Shown here piece by piece: positions 41,731 to 51,271 of a stretch of DNA of 64,000 nt. The first letter of the stretch is position 1; each line of letters opens with the position of its first letter. The stretch covers positions 1,984,001 to 2,048,000 of the forward strand of contig NZ_JAUSYD010000001.1 of assembly GCF_030816615.1 (NCBI RefSeq). The letters are read 5' to 3'. The position numbers and the translations under genes are program-made. This DNA comes from Streptomyces sp. B1I3 (lineage in GTDB: Bacteria; Actinomycetota; Actinomycetes; Streptomycetales; Streptomycetaceae). The notes under the pieces were generated by a model. The model had not been told where the DNA came from and searched no databases. It worked only from the letters and a program-made list of their open reading frames with translations.

Positions 41731-43976
41731 ACGCACGTACGGGGCGGAGACTCGGGGGACACGGCCGTGTGCGGGCCGCCTCCGCCGCGCTCTGCCTGTT
41801 CGCCGGCGCCCTGACCGCGACCGCGGCCGGGACGTCACCGGCGGCGGCGCTGACACCTCCGGTGTCACTCACCGCGGACGACCTCACCACCTGGCAGACC
41901 AACGGCATCGTCTGGTCCATGGCCGCGACGGACGGCGTCGTGTACGCCGGCGGCACCTTCTCGTCCCTTCGGCCCCCGGACGCCCCCGCCGGCACCGGGG
42001 AACAGCCCGCGGCCAACTTCGCGGCCTTCGACGCCGCGACGGGGGCGCCCACGGGCTGCAACCTGTCCTTCACCCAGTCCTCCGGCACGGCCACCGTCCG
42101 CGCGCTGGCGCTCTCACCCGACGGACAGACCCTGTACGCGGGCGGCCAGTTCGGAGCGGTGAACGGGGAGGGGGTCAGCAACATCGCGGCCGTCGACACC
42201 GCGACCTGCACCCCGCGCCAGGACTTCAAGATCTCCGTGTCGGCGACGGTACGGGCCCTGGACGTCACCGCGGACACCGTCTACCTGGGCGGCGACTTCA
42301 ACAGCGTGGGCGGCCAGACCAGGAACAAGTTCGCCGCCGTCACCACCGGCGCCGACCTGCTGCCCTGGACCGCCGACGCCGACGAGGTGGCACGTGCCGT
42401 CCAGGTGACGCCGGACGGGCAGCACGTGGCGCTCGGCGGGGACTTCTTCACCGTCAACGGGACCACATCGCACGCCCTGGCCGTGGTGGACGCCACCACG
42501 GGCGCGCTCACCACGAGCTACCCGGGCTTCATCCCCAGCACCTCCACGGTGCAGGACCTCACCACGGACGCGACCGGCCTGTACACCGCGAACGAGGGCA
42601 CCGGAGGCGGTGTCTTCGACGGCCGGATCGCCATCGACCTGGACGACTACCAGCAGCGCTGGCGAGACACGTGCCTGGGCGCCACCCAGGCCGTCCTGGT
42701 CCATTCGGGCGTGCTCTACAGCGGCAGCCACGCCCATGACTGCGCCAGCATGGGCGAGTTCCCCGACCAGCCGCGCAAGCACCTGCTGGCCCAGTCCGTG
42801 GACGATCCGGCGCTGCTGCCCTGGTTCCCGGACACCAACGACGGCATCGGCGAGCCGGTCGGGCCCCGGGTGATGGCCCAGACCGACCGGAGCGGCCACC
42901 ACTACCTCTGGGTCGGCGGGGAGTTCACCACCGTCAACGGCTCCGCCCAGCAGGGGCTCACCCGGTTCGCCGACGGGCCGGACACCGGGGCGCCCTGGGT
43001 GCCCAACGTCAGCCTCTCCACGGTCACCCCCGGAAAGATCGACGTCAACTGGCAGACCAGTTACGACGCGGACGACGGGGAGTTGACCTACCGGATCTAC
43101 AAGGACGGGGCGAGCACACCCGTGCACACCACGACCGGATCCTCTCTGTTCTGGGACAGGCCGCAGCTGAGGTGGACGGACACCGACGTGGCTCCGGGCG
43201 AGACGCACTCGTACCGCGTCACCGCCGGTGACGGCACCAACACCAGCGTGAAGTCTCCCACCCAGTCCGCCACCGTCGCGGCCACCGCGGAGAGATACCC
43301 GGCCCGGGTACTCTCCGACGGAGCCTCGCTGTACTGGCGGTACGACGAGGGGGCCTCCACCTTCGCTGCCGACACCGGGAACGGCCTGAACAACGGCTTC
43401 CTGCGCAACGCACCCGCCTACCGGCAGACGCCGGCCGCCGTCGCGGGGGATTCGACCGCCATCGGCTTCGACGGGGCGAGCGAGTACGCGTACAGCAACA
43501 CGCTCTTCCCGCAGCCCACCCGGTTCTCCGTGGAGACGTGGATCAAAACGACCACGACCCGGGGCGGAAAGATCATCGGGTTCGGCAATCTGACCATGCA
43601 GAACAGCACCCGTTACGACAAGCACGTCTACATGCGCAACGACGGGCGCCTCGTCTTCGGTGTCAACAGCGGCACCACGCGGACCGTCACCACATCCGCC
43701 GCCTACAACGACGGCGCCTGGCACCACGTCGTCGCCACCCAGGGCACCGGAGGTATGGCGCTGTACGTCGACGGGCAGCTGCGCACGTTCAACTTCCTGT
43801 ACACCGGCAACGAGAGCTATCCCGGTTACTGGCGGGTCGGCGGGGACAACCTGGGCAACTGGCCCAACCGTCCGACGAGCAATTTCTTCGCCGGGCAGAT
43901 CGACGAGACCGCCGTCTACCCGACCGCGCTGAGCGCTTCCCAGGTCAGCGCGCACTACGCCCTGAGGACGGGCTGA
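41727..43976 (+). CDS. Secreted beta-propeller / FN3 / LamG protein
   Basis: A 749-aa exported protein. The signal peptide covers residues 1 to about 42 (core RAASAALCLFAGALTATAAG, end PAAALTPP). Residues about 45-430 form propeller-like repeats of the VYAGGTF, LYAGGQFGAVNGEG, VYLGGDFNSVGGQT, VALGGDFFTVNGTT, LWVGGEFTTVNGSA type (delta-60/DUF5122-like). A fibronectin-III-like domain follows (VDVNWQTSYDADDGELTYRI-like segment, about 440-530). Then a LamG/concanavalin domain ends the protein (RFSVETWIKTTT, WHHVVATQGTGGMALYVDG, IDETAVYPTALSASQV). Likely a cell-surface or extracellular polysaccharide-binding protein. Its stop overlaps the lipoprotein start by 1 nt, so both and the next glycosyltransferase are in one operon. 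Confidence 0.88.
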   Translation: MNARTGRRLGGHGRVRAASAALCLFAGALTATAAGTSPAAALTPPVSLTADDLTTWQTNGIVWSMAATDGVVYAGGTFSSLRPPDAPAGTGEQPAANFAAFDAATGAPTGCNLSFTQSSGTATVRALALSPDGQTLYAGGQFGAVNGEGVSNIAAVDTATCTPRQDFKISVSATVRALDVTADTVYLGGDFNSVGGQTRNKFAAVTTGADLLPWTADADEVARAVQVTPDGQHVALGGDFFTVNGTTSHALAVVDATTGALTTSYPGFIPSTSTVQDLTTDATGLYTANEGTGGGVFDGRIAIDLDDYQQRWRDTCLGATQAVLVHSGVLYSGSHAHDCASMGEFPDQPRKHLLAQSVDDPALLPWFPDTNDGIGEPVGPRVMAQTDRSGHHYLWVGGEFTTVNGSAQQGLTRFADGPDTGAPWVPNVSLSTVTPGKIDVNWQTSYDADDGELTYRIYKDGASTPVHTTTGSSLFWDRPQLRWTDTDVAPGETHSYRVTAGDGTNTSVKSPTQSATVAATAERYPARVLSDGASLYWRYDEGASTFAADTGNGLNNGFLRNAPAYRQTPAAVAGDSTAIGFDGASEYAYSNTLFPQPTRFSVETWIKTTTTRGGKIIGFGNLTMQNSTRYDKHVYMRNDGRLVFGVNSGTTRTVTTSAAYNDGAWHHVVATQGTGGMALYVDGQLRTFNFLYTGNESYPGYWRVGGDNLGNWPNRPTSNFFAGQIDETAVYPTALSASQVSAHYALRTG

Positions 43977-44692
43977 TGAGGTATCCGTTCCTGGCCGGCG
44001 CCGCCGTCGTCATCGCGACGGCGGCGCTGGCCGCCTGCGGCTCGTCCGCCGACGGCGGCAAGGAGGCCGCGGCGGGCAGCAAGCCGTCCACGGCCACCAC
44101 CACCCACTCCTCCGCCGCCGCCGCCGGACCCTCTGTCGCCGGACCCCCTGCCGGCCCGTCCGGCGACGCACAGGCCGAGAAGTCCGGCCGCCCGCCGAAG
44201 GTGCCCGCCGGGGAGATCACCCCGGCCACGGGCACCTTCTCCGAGAAACAGAAGGAGTACCTGACCGACCGCGTCCCCCAGGGCATGGACCCCGCCGCGG
44301 TCCTGCAGACCGGCCAGGAGACCTGCGACCGGCTCCGCTACCTCGTCAAGGCCGACCGGGGCATCGCCGTCGCCGCGATCGTCACCGGCGAGGTGGCTGA
44401 CGCCGAGCCGGCCGTGGCCCACCTGTGTCCCCAGCACCAGGACCTGGTGGACGAGGCCGCGCTCGGCTACGCCGACGGAACGCACACGGGCGCGAAGCTC
44501 CGGCCCGGCCGCTACCGCGCCCCCTCCCCCACCGCGCACTGCAGCTGGCAGGTGGAGGGCGCGAACGGCAAGGCCCTGACGTCGGGCTCCTCCGACACCG
44601 GCGAGCCGGTGTCGGTCACCGTCGCGGGGCCGGCCCGCACCTTCACCTCCACAGGCTGCTACGCCTGGCTGCCCGAAGGAGACAAGAGTTGA
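43976..44692 (+). CDS. Secreted lipoprotein of the exopolysaccharide locus
   Basis: A 238-aa lipoprotein. The lipobox is LAAC (TAALAACGSSADGG, Cys at residue 21). A long Ala/Pro/Ser/Thr-rich spacer (about 25-80) suits passage through the wall. The folded part (about 85-238) holds four Cys (GQETCDRLRY, AHLCPQHQ, AHCSWQVEG, STGCYAWLP). The C-terminal block GRYRAPSPTAHCSWQVEGAN has the look of small secreted Streptomyces binding domains. Function unknown. Coupled on both sides: ATG overlaps the propeller gene stop and its TGA overlaps the TTG of the glycosyltransferase. Confidence 0.82.
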   Translation: MRYPFLAGAAVVIATAALAACGSSADGGKEAAAGSKPSTATTTHSSAAAAGPSVAGPPAGPSGDAQAEKSGRPPKVPAGEITPATGTFSEKQKEYLTDRVPQGMDPAAVLQTGQETCDRLRYLVKADRGIAVAAIVTGEVADAEPAVAHLCPQHQDLVDEAALGYADGTHTGAKLRPGRYRAPSPTAHCSWQVEGANGKALTSGSSDTGEPVSVTVAGPARTFTSTGCYAWLPEGDKS

Positions 44693-45516
44693 GCAAGCTG
44701 CCCATCGCCGTGGCGATCCCCACGAAGAACGAGGGCCTGAACATCGCCGAGGCCGTGAAGTCGGTGCTCGGGCACTTCGAGGCGGTCGTCGTGGTCGACT
44801 CCCACAGCACGGACGACACCGCGAAGATCGCCGAGGAGTGCGGGGCCGAGGTCGTCACGTACACCTGGGACGGGGGGCATCCGCGCAAGAAGCAGTGGTG
44901 CCTGGAGAACGTCCGCACCGACCTGGACTGGATCCTGCTGCTGGACGGCGACGAGCGGCTCAGCCCCGGGCTGCTGGCGGAGCTGCGGCGCACGTTCGCC
45001 GATCCGGACTCGCCCAAGCCCGCCGCGTACGACATCCCGCTGGGCTACTGGTTCTCGGGGAAGCGGCTGCGGCACGGCTACACGATCCGCAAGCGGTCCC
45101 TGACCGACCGCACCCGCTGCCACTACCCGGAGGTCGGGGACCTGGCGGCGCCCGGGATCGGCGAGGTCGAGGGGCACTACCAGCCGGTCGCGCCGACCGT
45201 GGGCGCGCTGCACAACCCCATCGAGCACCAGGACCTGGACCCGGTCACCGCCTGGTTCGAGCGGCACAACCGCTACTCGGACTGGGAGGCCTGGCTCGAA
45301 CACCACCCGGACGTCAAGGAGCAGGTGCGGAAGGTGAAGTCCCGGCAGGGACAGCTCTTCCACAAGGCGCCGTTCAAGCCGCTGGTCTCCTTCGCGTACA
45401 TGTACGTCTACCGGCGCGGCTTCCTCGACGGGCGTGCCGGGCTGGACTTCGCGCTGGCGATGAGCTTCTACCGATGGCAGATCGCCCTCAAGTCCCGCGA
45501 GAAGCCCGCACGTTGA
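44689..45516 (+). CDS. Glycosyltransferase family 2 (WaaE/KdtX-like)
   Basis: A 275-aa cytoplasmic GT-A fold glycosyltransferase. Visible are LPIAVAIPTKNEGLNIAEAV at the N-terminus, the VVVVDSHSTDDTAKIA donor-binding block, WILLLDGDERLSPGLLAEL with the DxD-like Asp-Gly-Asp, and the acceptor region RHGYTIRKRSL, HNPIEHQDLDPV, FERHNRYSDWEAW. This pattern matches the WaaE/KdtX lipopolysaccharide core beta-1,4-glucosyltransferase-like group. Start is TTG 44689, overlapping the lipoprotein stop, with gaaggag at the right distance. It probably adds a sugar to the growing lipid-linked repeat. Confidence 0.9.
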   Translation: MSKLPIAVAIPTKNEGLNIAEAVKSVLGHFEAVVVVDSHSTDDTAKIAEECGAEVVTYTWDGGHPRKKQWCLENVRTDLDWILLLDGDERLSPGLLAELRRTFADPDSPKPAAYDIPLGYWFSGKRLRHGYTIRKRSLTDRTRCHYPEVGDLAAPGIGEVEGHYQPVAPTVGALHNPIEHQDLDPVTAWFERHNRYSDWEAWLEHHPDVKEQVRKVKSRQGQLFHKAPFKPLVSFAYMYVYRRGFLDGRAGLDFALAMSFYRWQIALKSREKPAR

Positions 45517-45528
45517 CGGGCCGAGCCC

Positions 45529-46692
45529 TCATCCTCGCCTCCGGCGGACCACGTCCTCGTAGGTCCGCCGGAGGGTGGCGGTGACGGCCTCGATGGTGAA
45601 CTGGTCGTTGACCAGCTGCCAGGCGGCCTTGCCCGCCTGCTCGGCGGTCTCCGGCTCCAGCAGCTCCAGGATCGCGTCGGCGACCTTACGGGCGTTGGCC
45701 GCGTCCTCGCCGACCCGGCTGTCGATGACCCGGCCCGCACCGGCCCCCGACACGTCGGGGCCCTGCCCGCAGGTGCGGGTGATGACGACCGGAGTGCCGA
45801 CCGACATCGCCTCCAGGACCGAGACCGGGAACGGCTCCTCGATCGCCGGCAGCACGTACACATCGGCCTCTCGCCCGGCGGCGAGGACCTCGTCGTGCTC
45901 CAGCGGGCCCACGTGATCGAGGGAGTCCGTGACGCCCAGCTTCCGGGCGAGGGCGAGGGTGCCCGCCAGCGCGCCGGTGTCCGGGCCGGCCAGCACGAAG
46001 CGGGCGTCCGGGTGGTGGGCGAGGACGTGCGGCATCGCGGCGATGAAGTCCTCGGGCCGCTTGCGCTCCTGGATGCGGGCGAGGTACAGCACGGTCGGCG
46101 GGCGGCCGGGGTCGCGGGCCGGCTTGCGCTCCTGTGGGCGGACACCGTTGACCAGCCGTACGGTACGGGTGAGCGGTACGGGAGCTGCGACGGCGTTCAC
46201 ATCGACCCGCTCCATCTCGGTGAGGTGCAGGACGGCGTCGGCCTCGCGCAGCACCTTGCGGACCCCGAGGACGTCGGTGAGCTGAGCGACCTTCTTCTCG
46301 GTGGGGTCGATCATGCCGTGGGTCTGGACGACCAGGGGTGTGCGGGTCGCGAGCGCGAGCAGCGCCGCCGGCAGGGTCACCAGGTCCCGCATCAGATGGA
46401 CGTGTACGAGGTCGGCGCCGCGCATCATGCGGCGTGCGGTGCGCAGCAGCGCGGCGGAGGTGATGCCACTGACCTCGAACATCGGGAGCAGGTGCCGTGC
46501 CTGGAAGAGGTGGACGGGAACTCCTTCCACGTGGCTGGGCAGTTCGTCGCCGGGGAAGCCGTCGCCGAGGGCCATGACGCGTGCGTCGTCGCCGTTCGCC
46601 CGCTGGACCTTGGAGAGGTTGAACGCCACCCGGGTCGGTCCGCCGAAGGCATGGTCCGGGGTATGGAGCGTGACAACGTGCAGGACTTTCAC
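45529..46692 (-). CDS. Glycosyltransferase family 4
   Basis: A 387-aa GT-B glycosyltransferase. N-terminal acceptor domain: VLHVVTLHTPDHAFGGPTRV (Gly-rich start), LVHVHLMRDLVTLPAALLAL, VVQTHGMID. C-terminal nucleotide-sugar domain: VLYLARIQERKRPEDFI, FVLAGPDTGAL and the E-x7-E motif in EEPFPVSVLEAMSVGTPVV. The GTG at 46692 (VKVLHVV) has gaggggaactctg before it and is preferred over upstream in-frame starts. Divergent from the polymerase gene with 109 bp between them, so the two may share a control region. Convergent with the GT2 gene, 12 bp apart. Confidence 0.92.
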   Translation of the reverse strand: MKVLHVVTLHTPDHAFGGPTRVAFNLSKVQRANGDDARVMALGDGFPGDELPSHVEGVPVHLFQARHLLPMFEVSGITSAALLRTARRMMRGADLVHVHLMRDLVTLPAALLALATRTPLVVQTHGMIDPTEKKVAQLTDVLGVRKVLREADAVLHLTEMERVDVNAVAAPVPLTRTVRLVNGVRPQERKPARDPGRPPTVLYLARIQERKRPEDFIAAMPHVLAHHPDARFVLAGPDTGALAGTLALARKLGVTDSLDHVGPLEHDEVLAAGREADVYVLPAIEEPFPVSVLEAMSVGTPVVITRTCGQGPDVSGAGAGRVIDSRVGEDAANARKVADAILELLEPETAEQAGKAAWQLVNDQFTIEAVTATLRRTYEDVVRRRRG

Positions 46693-46801
46693 CAGAGTTC
46701 CCCTCGACTGCGGCCAATAATTCACAGGGTAGTCATCGCGTCCGCACAAGTAGGGCCGATTCGTTAGAGTGTTCAGCGGTCCATCGATCCCGGGGGGGCG
46801 C

Positions 46802-48343
46802 ATGACGTCGGTGCACACATCGGCGCAGGAGCAGGCCGCCCGCGCGGTCGCGCGTCCGGAGTGGGCACGGGCCCGGGGCGGCGTCCCGGAGCCGCCCGAG
46901 CAGCCGATCGTCTGGTCGATGCTGTCGCGGGCCCTGTCCATGCCGCTCATCCTCGGCCTGGTGTGCTTCCTGCCCGCGGTGATCGCGGCCCAGCCCGGCA
47001 GCGGGGTCCGGGACACCGCGTACTGGCTCCAGTTGGTGCTGACCTGCTATGCGGGGGCCCGGCTGGCGACGATGATCCTCTCCACTCGGCGGCGGCTGCT
47101 CCAGGGCGTCTTCTGGATGTTCGTGTACATCGCCATGGGCGTGGCGCCGTTCGCCCAGGTGGTGATCGGGCAGACGCCGACGCCGATGGTGGGGCCGCGC
47201 CAGGACCTGGTCACGGCCATCGCGATGGTCCTGGTGGGGTGTGCCGCCTTCGACCTGGGGGCGCTGCTGGCCTCGCGGCGCCCGCTGCGGCGCCGTACGC
47301 CCTCCACGCGGAGCCCGGGCGCGGGACCGGCCGTGGCGCATCCGCTGCGGCTGCGACTGCTGGTGCTGCTGGCGTTCGCGGCGAGCGCGTTCTACGTGCT
47401 GAAGCTGGGCGGGCCCTCGGTCTTCTTCTCCAGCCGGCAGGAGATCAACGAGACCGTCGCGGCGAGCGGGGTGGTCTCGGAAGGGTCCAATGTCGGCTCG
47501 GCGTTCATCAAGGGCTTCGGCCAGGTCCCGGCGCTGCTGGCGCTGCTCTTCTACACCCGTCGTCTGGCAACCGACTACCGGGCCCGGCGCACCCCGTCGA
47601 CGGCACTGGTGTGGGTGGCGCTGGTGGCGCTGAACCTTGTGGTGAACAACCCGGTCTCCAACGCCCGTTACTGGTTCCTGACGGTGCTGCTGGCCTTCGT
47701 GTTCACCGCGTTCCCGAGCAGTGCGGCGATCTACCGCATGGTGCTGGCGACGGGGGTGGTGGGGGCACTGGTGGTGTTCCCGTACGCCGACAAGTTCCGG
47801 TACGACGACGAAGGACAGCGGCCCGCGCAGTCGGCCTCGGTCTTCGAGCCGCTGGTGATCAAGGACTACGACCAGATGGTGATGTTCGCCAACACCATCT
47901 CGTGGGTCGACACCCGGGGCCACACCTACGGACGCCAACTGACGGGCTCTGCGCTGTTCTTCGTGCCGCGCGCGGTGTGGAGCGGGAAGCCGGAGGACAC
48001 CGGGGTCCGGGTCGGGCAGTGGATGGGGCTGCGGATGACCAACCTCTCGGCCCCGCTGTGGACCGAGTTCTGGGTCGACTTCGGCGCCTCCGGGGTGATC
48101 GGCGGGCTCGCACTGATCGGTTACGCGGTGGCACGCACCGACCGCCGGTACGCGCTGGCCGTCACCCGGGCGGGGCCCGGCCCCGGGAGTGTGCTGGCCA
48201 TCGCCGCGCCGCTGATCGCCGGATACACCTTCATCCTGCTGCGCGGCCCGCTCCTGCAGGCGGCGGGGAAGCTGGCCATCGCCGCGCTGTGTCTGCTGCT
48301 GATCAGCACGTTCAAGGAGCAGAGGGCAGCGCGTCGGCGGTGA
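46802..48343 (+). CDS. Wzy-like O-antigen/exopolysaccharide polymerase
   Basis: A 513-aa integral membrane protein with about 11-12 hydrophobic segments (PLILGLVCFLPAVIAA, GVFWMFVYIAMGVAPF, LVTAIAMVLVGCAAFDLGAL, LLVLLAFAASAFYVLKL, ALVWVALVALNLVVNNPV, GALVVFPYADKF). A large loop follows with DYDQMVMFANTISWV and FFVPRAVWSGKPEDTGV. That loop pattern (W-x-GKP-x-DTG) is typical of actinobacterial oligosaccharide repeat-unit polymerases. It would join lipid-linked repeats on the outer face. The ATG at 46802 follows a G7 run. Its 3' end overlaps the flippase gene tail-to-tail by 32 bp. Confidence 0.85.
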   Translation: MTSVHTSAQEQAARAVARPEWARARGGVPEPPEQPIVWSMLSRALSMPLILGLVCFLPAVIAAQPGSGVRDTAYWLQLVLTCYAGARLATMILSTRRRLLQGVFWMFVYIAMGVAPFAQVVIGQTPTPMVGPRQDLVTAIAMVLVGCAAFDLGALLASRRPLRRRTPSTRSPGAGPAVAHPLRLRLLVLLAFAASAFYVLKLGGPSVFFSSRQEINETVAASGVVSEGSNVGSAFIKGFGQVPALLALLFYTRRLATDYRARRTPSTALVWVALVALNLVVNNPVSNARYWFLTVLLAFVFTAFPSSAAIYRMVLATGVVGALVVFPYADKFRYDDEGQRPAQSASVFEPLVIKDYDQMVMFANTISWVDTRGHTYGRQLTGSALFFVPRAVWSGKPEDTGVRVGQWMGLRMTNLSAPLWTEFWVDFGASGVIGGLALIGYAVARTDRRYALAVTRAGPGPGSVLAIAAPLIAGYTFILLRGPLLQAAGKLAIAALCLLLISTFKEQRAARRR

Positions 48344-49556
48344 CGGCCTCGTCGGGCGCCGGCTTCCGCCGCCGGATCCGGGCCACCCTGGTCCAGGTGG
48401 CGGCGGCCTTGCAGAGCGATCCGAGGCACAGGCCCCAGGCGGCTCCGGGGACGCCTCCGAGGGCGTAGCCCCCCGCCATGAGCGCCACGGCGGCGAGCGA
48501 GAACACCACCTGGATGCTCAGGGTGGTGCGCGGGTCGAGCATCCGCAGGGCGAGCAGTCCGCAGGTGCCGACGGCCATCGCCGCGTACTGGCTGCCGGTC
48601 GCGGGCAGCAGGGCGGCGGCTGTCGGCCAGGTGTCGCCGAGGAGTTCACGCCCCACCCGGCCGGGCAGCACGGCGAGCACGGTGGCCCAGAGGGCGGCGG
48701 TGGCCGCGAGGACGGCGGCGAGCCCCGCCGTCACCCGTACCCGGCGCCGCTCGTCGCCGATGCGGCCGAGGAGCGGGGGGCCGAAGGAGGTGGCGGAGGT
48801 GAAGAGCACGTTGAGCGGACCGAACAGCGTGGTCGCCCCGCGGAGCGCGCCGACGAGCAGCGGGTTGCCGACGGCCCCGAGGCCGAGGACGGAGAGCTGG
48901 CTGCTCGCGTTGCCGACGCCGAATTCGACGACGAAGCGCCGGCCGAGGTGACCGCGCCGCAGCATCGGCCGCAGCTGCGGCGGGGCCTTCGCGGTGGAGC
49001 GGTGCAGCAGTGCGGCCGACAGCAGGAGCGCGGGGAGCGCGGAGAGGCCCCAGGCCACGATCAGCCGGGCCGGGGAGGCACCGTACTCCAGGGCGGACAG
49101 GGCGCCCAGCACGCACCCCAGCCGCACCAGGTCGGATCCGAGGGCGAGGTGGGGCTGCTGGAGGGTGGAGAAGGCGTAGCGCAGGGCGTCCTGCCCCAGC
49201 ACCACCGGCAGGACGAGGCCGAGCATCACCAGGGCGCGGGCGGTGTCCCCGGGGACGAGCAGGCAGACGGCGGCGAGCAGCGCACCGAACGCCGCCGAGG
49301 CGAGAAGGGTGAGCAGGACGGCCGAGCGGCAGGCGCCCCGGACGGTCTCGCCCTCACCGCGCCTGAGGACCAGGGGCTGTCCGGTGTGTGCGCCGGAGAT
49401 GCCCAGCAGCACGGTGAAGACGAGGTAGACGGCGGAGAAGCGGGCGAAGTCGGAGACGGTGGAGAGCCGGGCGGCGGCCACGAGCACCAGGATGTTGGTG
49501 AGGGCCGCCACGCCCTGGTCCGCGACCGAGCAGAGGATCGCGGTGCGGGCTCTCAC
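48312..49556 (-). CDS. Wzx-like polysaccharide flippase
   Basis: A 414-aa membrane protein with about 12 predicted helices (GVAALTNILVLVAAARLSTV, AVYLVFTVLLGISGA, SAVLLTLLASAAFGALLAAV, LVMLGLVLPVVLGQDALRYA, GLSALPALLLSAALL, GLAAVLAATAALWATVLAVL, LSIQVVFSLAAVALMAGGYA). The arrangement and length fit MATE/MOP-type lipid-linked oligosaccharide flippases. A basic C-terminal tail (RIRRRKPAP) ends the protein. GTG 49556 overlaps the stop of the Wzz-like gene by GTGA. It would move the lipid-linked repeat to the outer face for polymerisation. Confidence 0.85.
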   Translation of the reverse strand: MRARTAILCSVADQGVAALTNILVLVAAARLSTVSDFARFSAVYLVFTVLLGISGAHTGQPLVLRRGEGETVRGACRSAVLLTLLASAAFGALLAAVCLLVPGDTARALVMLGLVLPVVLGQDALRYAFSTLQQPHLALGSDLVRLGCVLGALSALEYGASPARLIVAWGLSALPALLLSAALLHRSTAKAPPQLRPMLRRGHLGRRFVVEFGVGNASSQLSVLGLGAVGNPLLVGALRGATTLFGPLNVLFTSATSFGPPLLGRIGDERRRVRVTAGLAAVLAATAALWATVLAVLPGRVGRELLGDTWPTAAALLPATGSQYAAMAVGTCGLLALRMLDPRTTLSIQVVFSLAAVALMAGGYALGGVPGAAWGLCLGSLCKAAATWTRVARIRRRKPAPDEAVTADALPSAP

Positions 49557-51271
49557 CGCCGGGCGCCGGGGAGGGTGACGGAGCGCAGCCCGAGTGTTTC
49601 GGTGGGGTCTCCCGTGATCTCCGGTGCGTCCGGTTCGCCGACCGCACCGCCCGGCCCGCCCGGCCCGCCCGGTCCGCCCGGCCCGCCCGGTCCGCCTCCG
49701 GTGCGGCGCCGGGAGGACTTGGGGCGTCGCTCCGCGCGGCGCAGCCCGCGACGGCCGGGATGCAGCAGGGCGCCGAGCACCGTACCGCCCGAGGCGCCGA
49801 TGATCTCGCGGATGCGTTCCAGGTCGCTCCGGTGGACCTCACGGGGGTCGCAGACGATCATGACGCCCTCGACGCGGTCCACCAGGGCGACCGCGTCGGC
49901 GTACGACAGGACGGGCGGGGCCAGCACGACGACGACGGCACCGGGCCGGTCGGCCTCCGCGAGAATCCGTCCGACGGGCGGGGAGGTCAGGGCGCGCGGC
50001 ACGTTGTCCGCAGTCGCCCCGGCCACCAGGGCGAAGGCTCCGGAGCCGGGCACGTCCACGTTGGAGCGGGCGCCGGTGGGCCAGGTGCCGTCGCCTGCCT
50101 CGGCGGCCCAGCGCGGCGGCCGGACCTCGTGGGCCGACGGGCCCAGGTCCCGGGCCAGTGACGGCGTGCGCAGATCGGCCTCGACGAGCAGTACGTCGCG
50201 GCCCATCTCGGCGAACGCGGCGGCCAGGTTGACCGCGGCGGCGGCCGCCGCCGCGTTGTCGCCCCGCGGCGCGGTGACCAGGAGGCGGCGCCGCTCGGCG
50301 AACGACGGGTCGTAGGCGAGCCGGAAGGCGACCGCCCGGTACTCCTCGGCGAGCCGGGAGCCGCTGCGCCCGATGGCGAGCAGGGTGCCGGCGGCCGCGC
50401 GCTCCCGGGGCAGTGTGCCGAGCAGTGGGGCGCCGAGTGAGCGTACGAGCTCGCGGGGGGAGCGTACGGCGGGGTCGAAGACGAGCCGTACCCAGGACAG
50501 GAGCAGCCCGAGGGCGAGACCGACCACGGCGCCGAGCCCGAGCAGCATCGGCAGGCCGGCACCGGTGGGGGCGGTGGGCGCGACGGGCTTCTTGTTGAGG
50601 TAACCGGGAGTGGTGTCGAGGGCCTTGAGCTCGGAGATCTTCCGGCTCAGCTCGGAGATGGAGACGATGATGTTGGCACGGGCGCTGCTGACGTCGTCCG
50701 TCGCACCGGCCTGGTCCTCCAGCAGGTCGCGCTTGTCCTCCAGCGGTCCGAGCTGGGCACGGTAGCCGTTGGCCATGTTCTCGATGCTGTCCTCGGTACG
50801 CGCCTTGCGGTGGGCCAGGTAGGCGCCCGCGAGGGCCTCTGCGCGGGCGCGGGCCTGCTCGGGCGTGGCTCCGGTGTAGGAGAAGCGGAGCGTCAGGGTG
50901 TTGGGCGGGTTGGTGACCTGGAGCCCCGCGAGAAGCTTGCGGGCGGTGACGTCGTCACCCGCCTTGAGCAGGGTGCCGGCGGCCAGGGTGCCCACGGTGT
51001 CGCTGACGGCGGTCTGCCGTTCGGAACCGATGTTGATGCCCTTGTCGGCCGAGGCGCCGGTGGCGAACGGGTCGGCGGTGGCGGAACGCACCTGCACCTC
51101 ACCGGTCGCGGTGTAGGTGTCCTCGCCGCTGAGCGCGAGGTACCCACCGCCGAGGAGCCCCACGACGACGCCGATGGCCAGGAGCGCCCGGTAGCGCAGG
51201 AGCTGGCGGAACTGGTCCCTGAGCAGGGCCGGTTCGTCGTGGTCGTCGAGGGGACGGATCGGATGCGTCAT
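49553..51271 (-). CDS. Wzz-like chain-length protein with degenerate BY-kinase domain
   Basis: A 572-aa protein. A Wzz domain (about residues 15-235) has two membrane helices (YRALLAIGVVVGLLGGGYLA and LPMLLGLGAVVGLALGLLLS) around a periplasmic helical region. A CpsD-like cytoplasmic ATPase domain follows (VTAPRGDNAAAAAAAVNLAA, DVLLVEADLRTPSLARDLG). In the Walker A position the usual G-x-GK-S/T is replaced by PRGDNA with no Lys, so the kinase is probably inactive. The C-terminus carries a GGPGGPGGPGG repeat (near residue 530), without a tyrosine cluster. It likely sets chain length as a structural partner. It starts at ATG 51271 and overlaps the following flippase gene and the preceding glycosyltransferase by 4 nt each. 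Confidence 0.85.
   Translation of the reverse strand: MTHPIRPLDDHDEPALLRDQFRQLLRYRALLAIGVVVGLLGGGYLALSGEDTYTATGEVQVRSATADPFATGASADKGINIGSERQTAVSDTVGTLAAGTLLKAGDDVTARKLLAGLQVTNPPNTLTLRFSYTGATPEQARARAEALAGAYLAHRKARTEDSIENMANGYRAQLGPLEDKRDLLEDQAGATDDVSSARANIIVSISELSRKISELKALDTTPGYLNKKPVAPTAPTGAGLPMLLGLGAVVGLALGLLLSWVRLVFDPAVRSPRELVRSLGAPLLGTLPRERAAAGTLLAIGRSGSRLAEEYRAVAFRLAYDPSFAERRRLLVTAPRGDNAAAAAAAVNLAAAFAEMGRDVLLVEADLRTPSLARDLGPSAHEVRPPRWAAEAGDGTWPTGARSNVDVPGSGAFALVAGATADNVPRALTSPPVGRILAEADRPGAVVVVLAPPVLSYADAVALVDRVEGVMIVCDPREVHRSDLERIREIIGASGGTVLGALLHPGRRGLRRAERRPKSSRRRTGGGPGGPGGPGGPGGPGGAVGEPDAPEITGDPTETLGLRSVTLPGARR

Noticed and set aside
49660-49700. A short repeat (cccggcccgcccggtccgcc) considered as a CRISPR-like or intergenic repeat
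   Set aside because: It is in-frame coding sequence for the GGP repeat of the Wzz-like protein, with no spacers.
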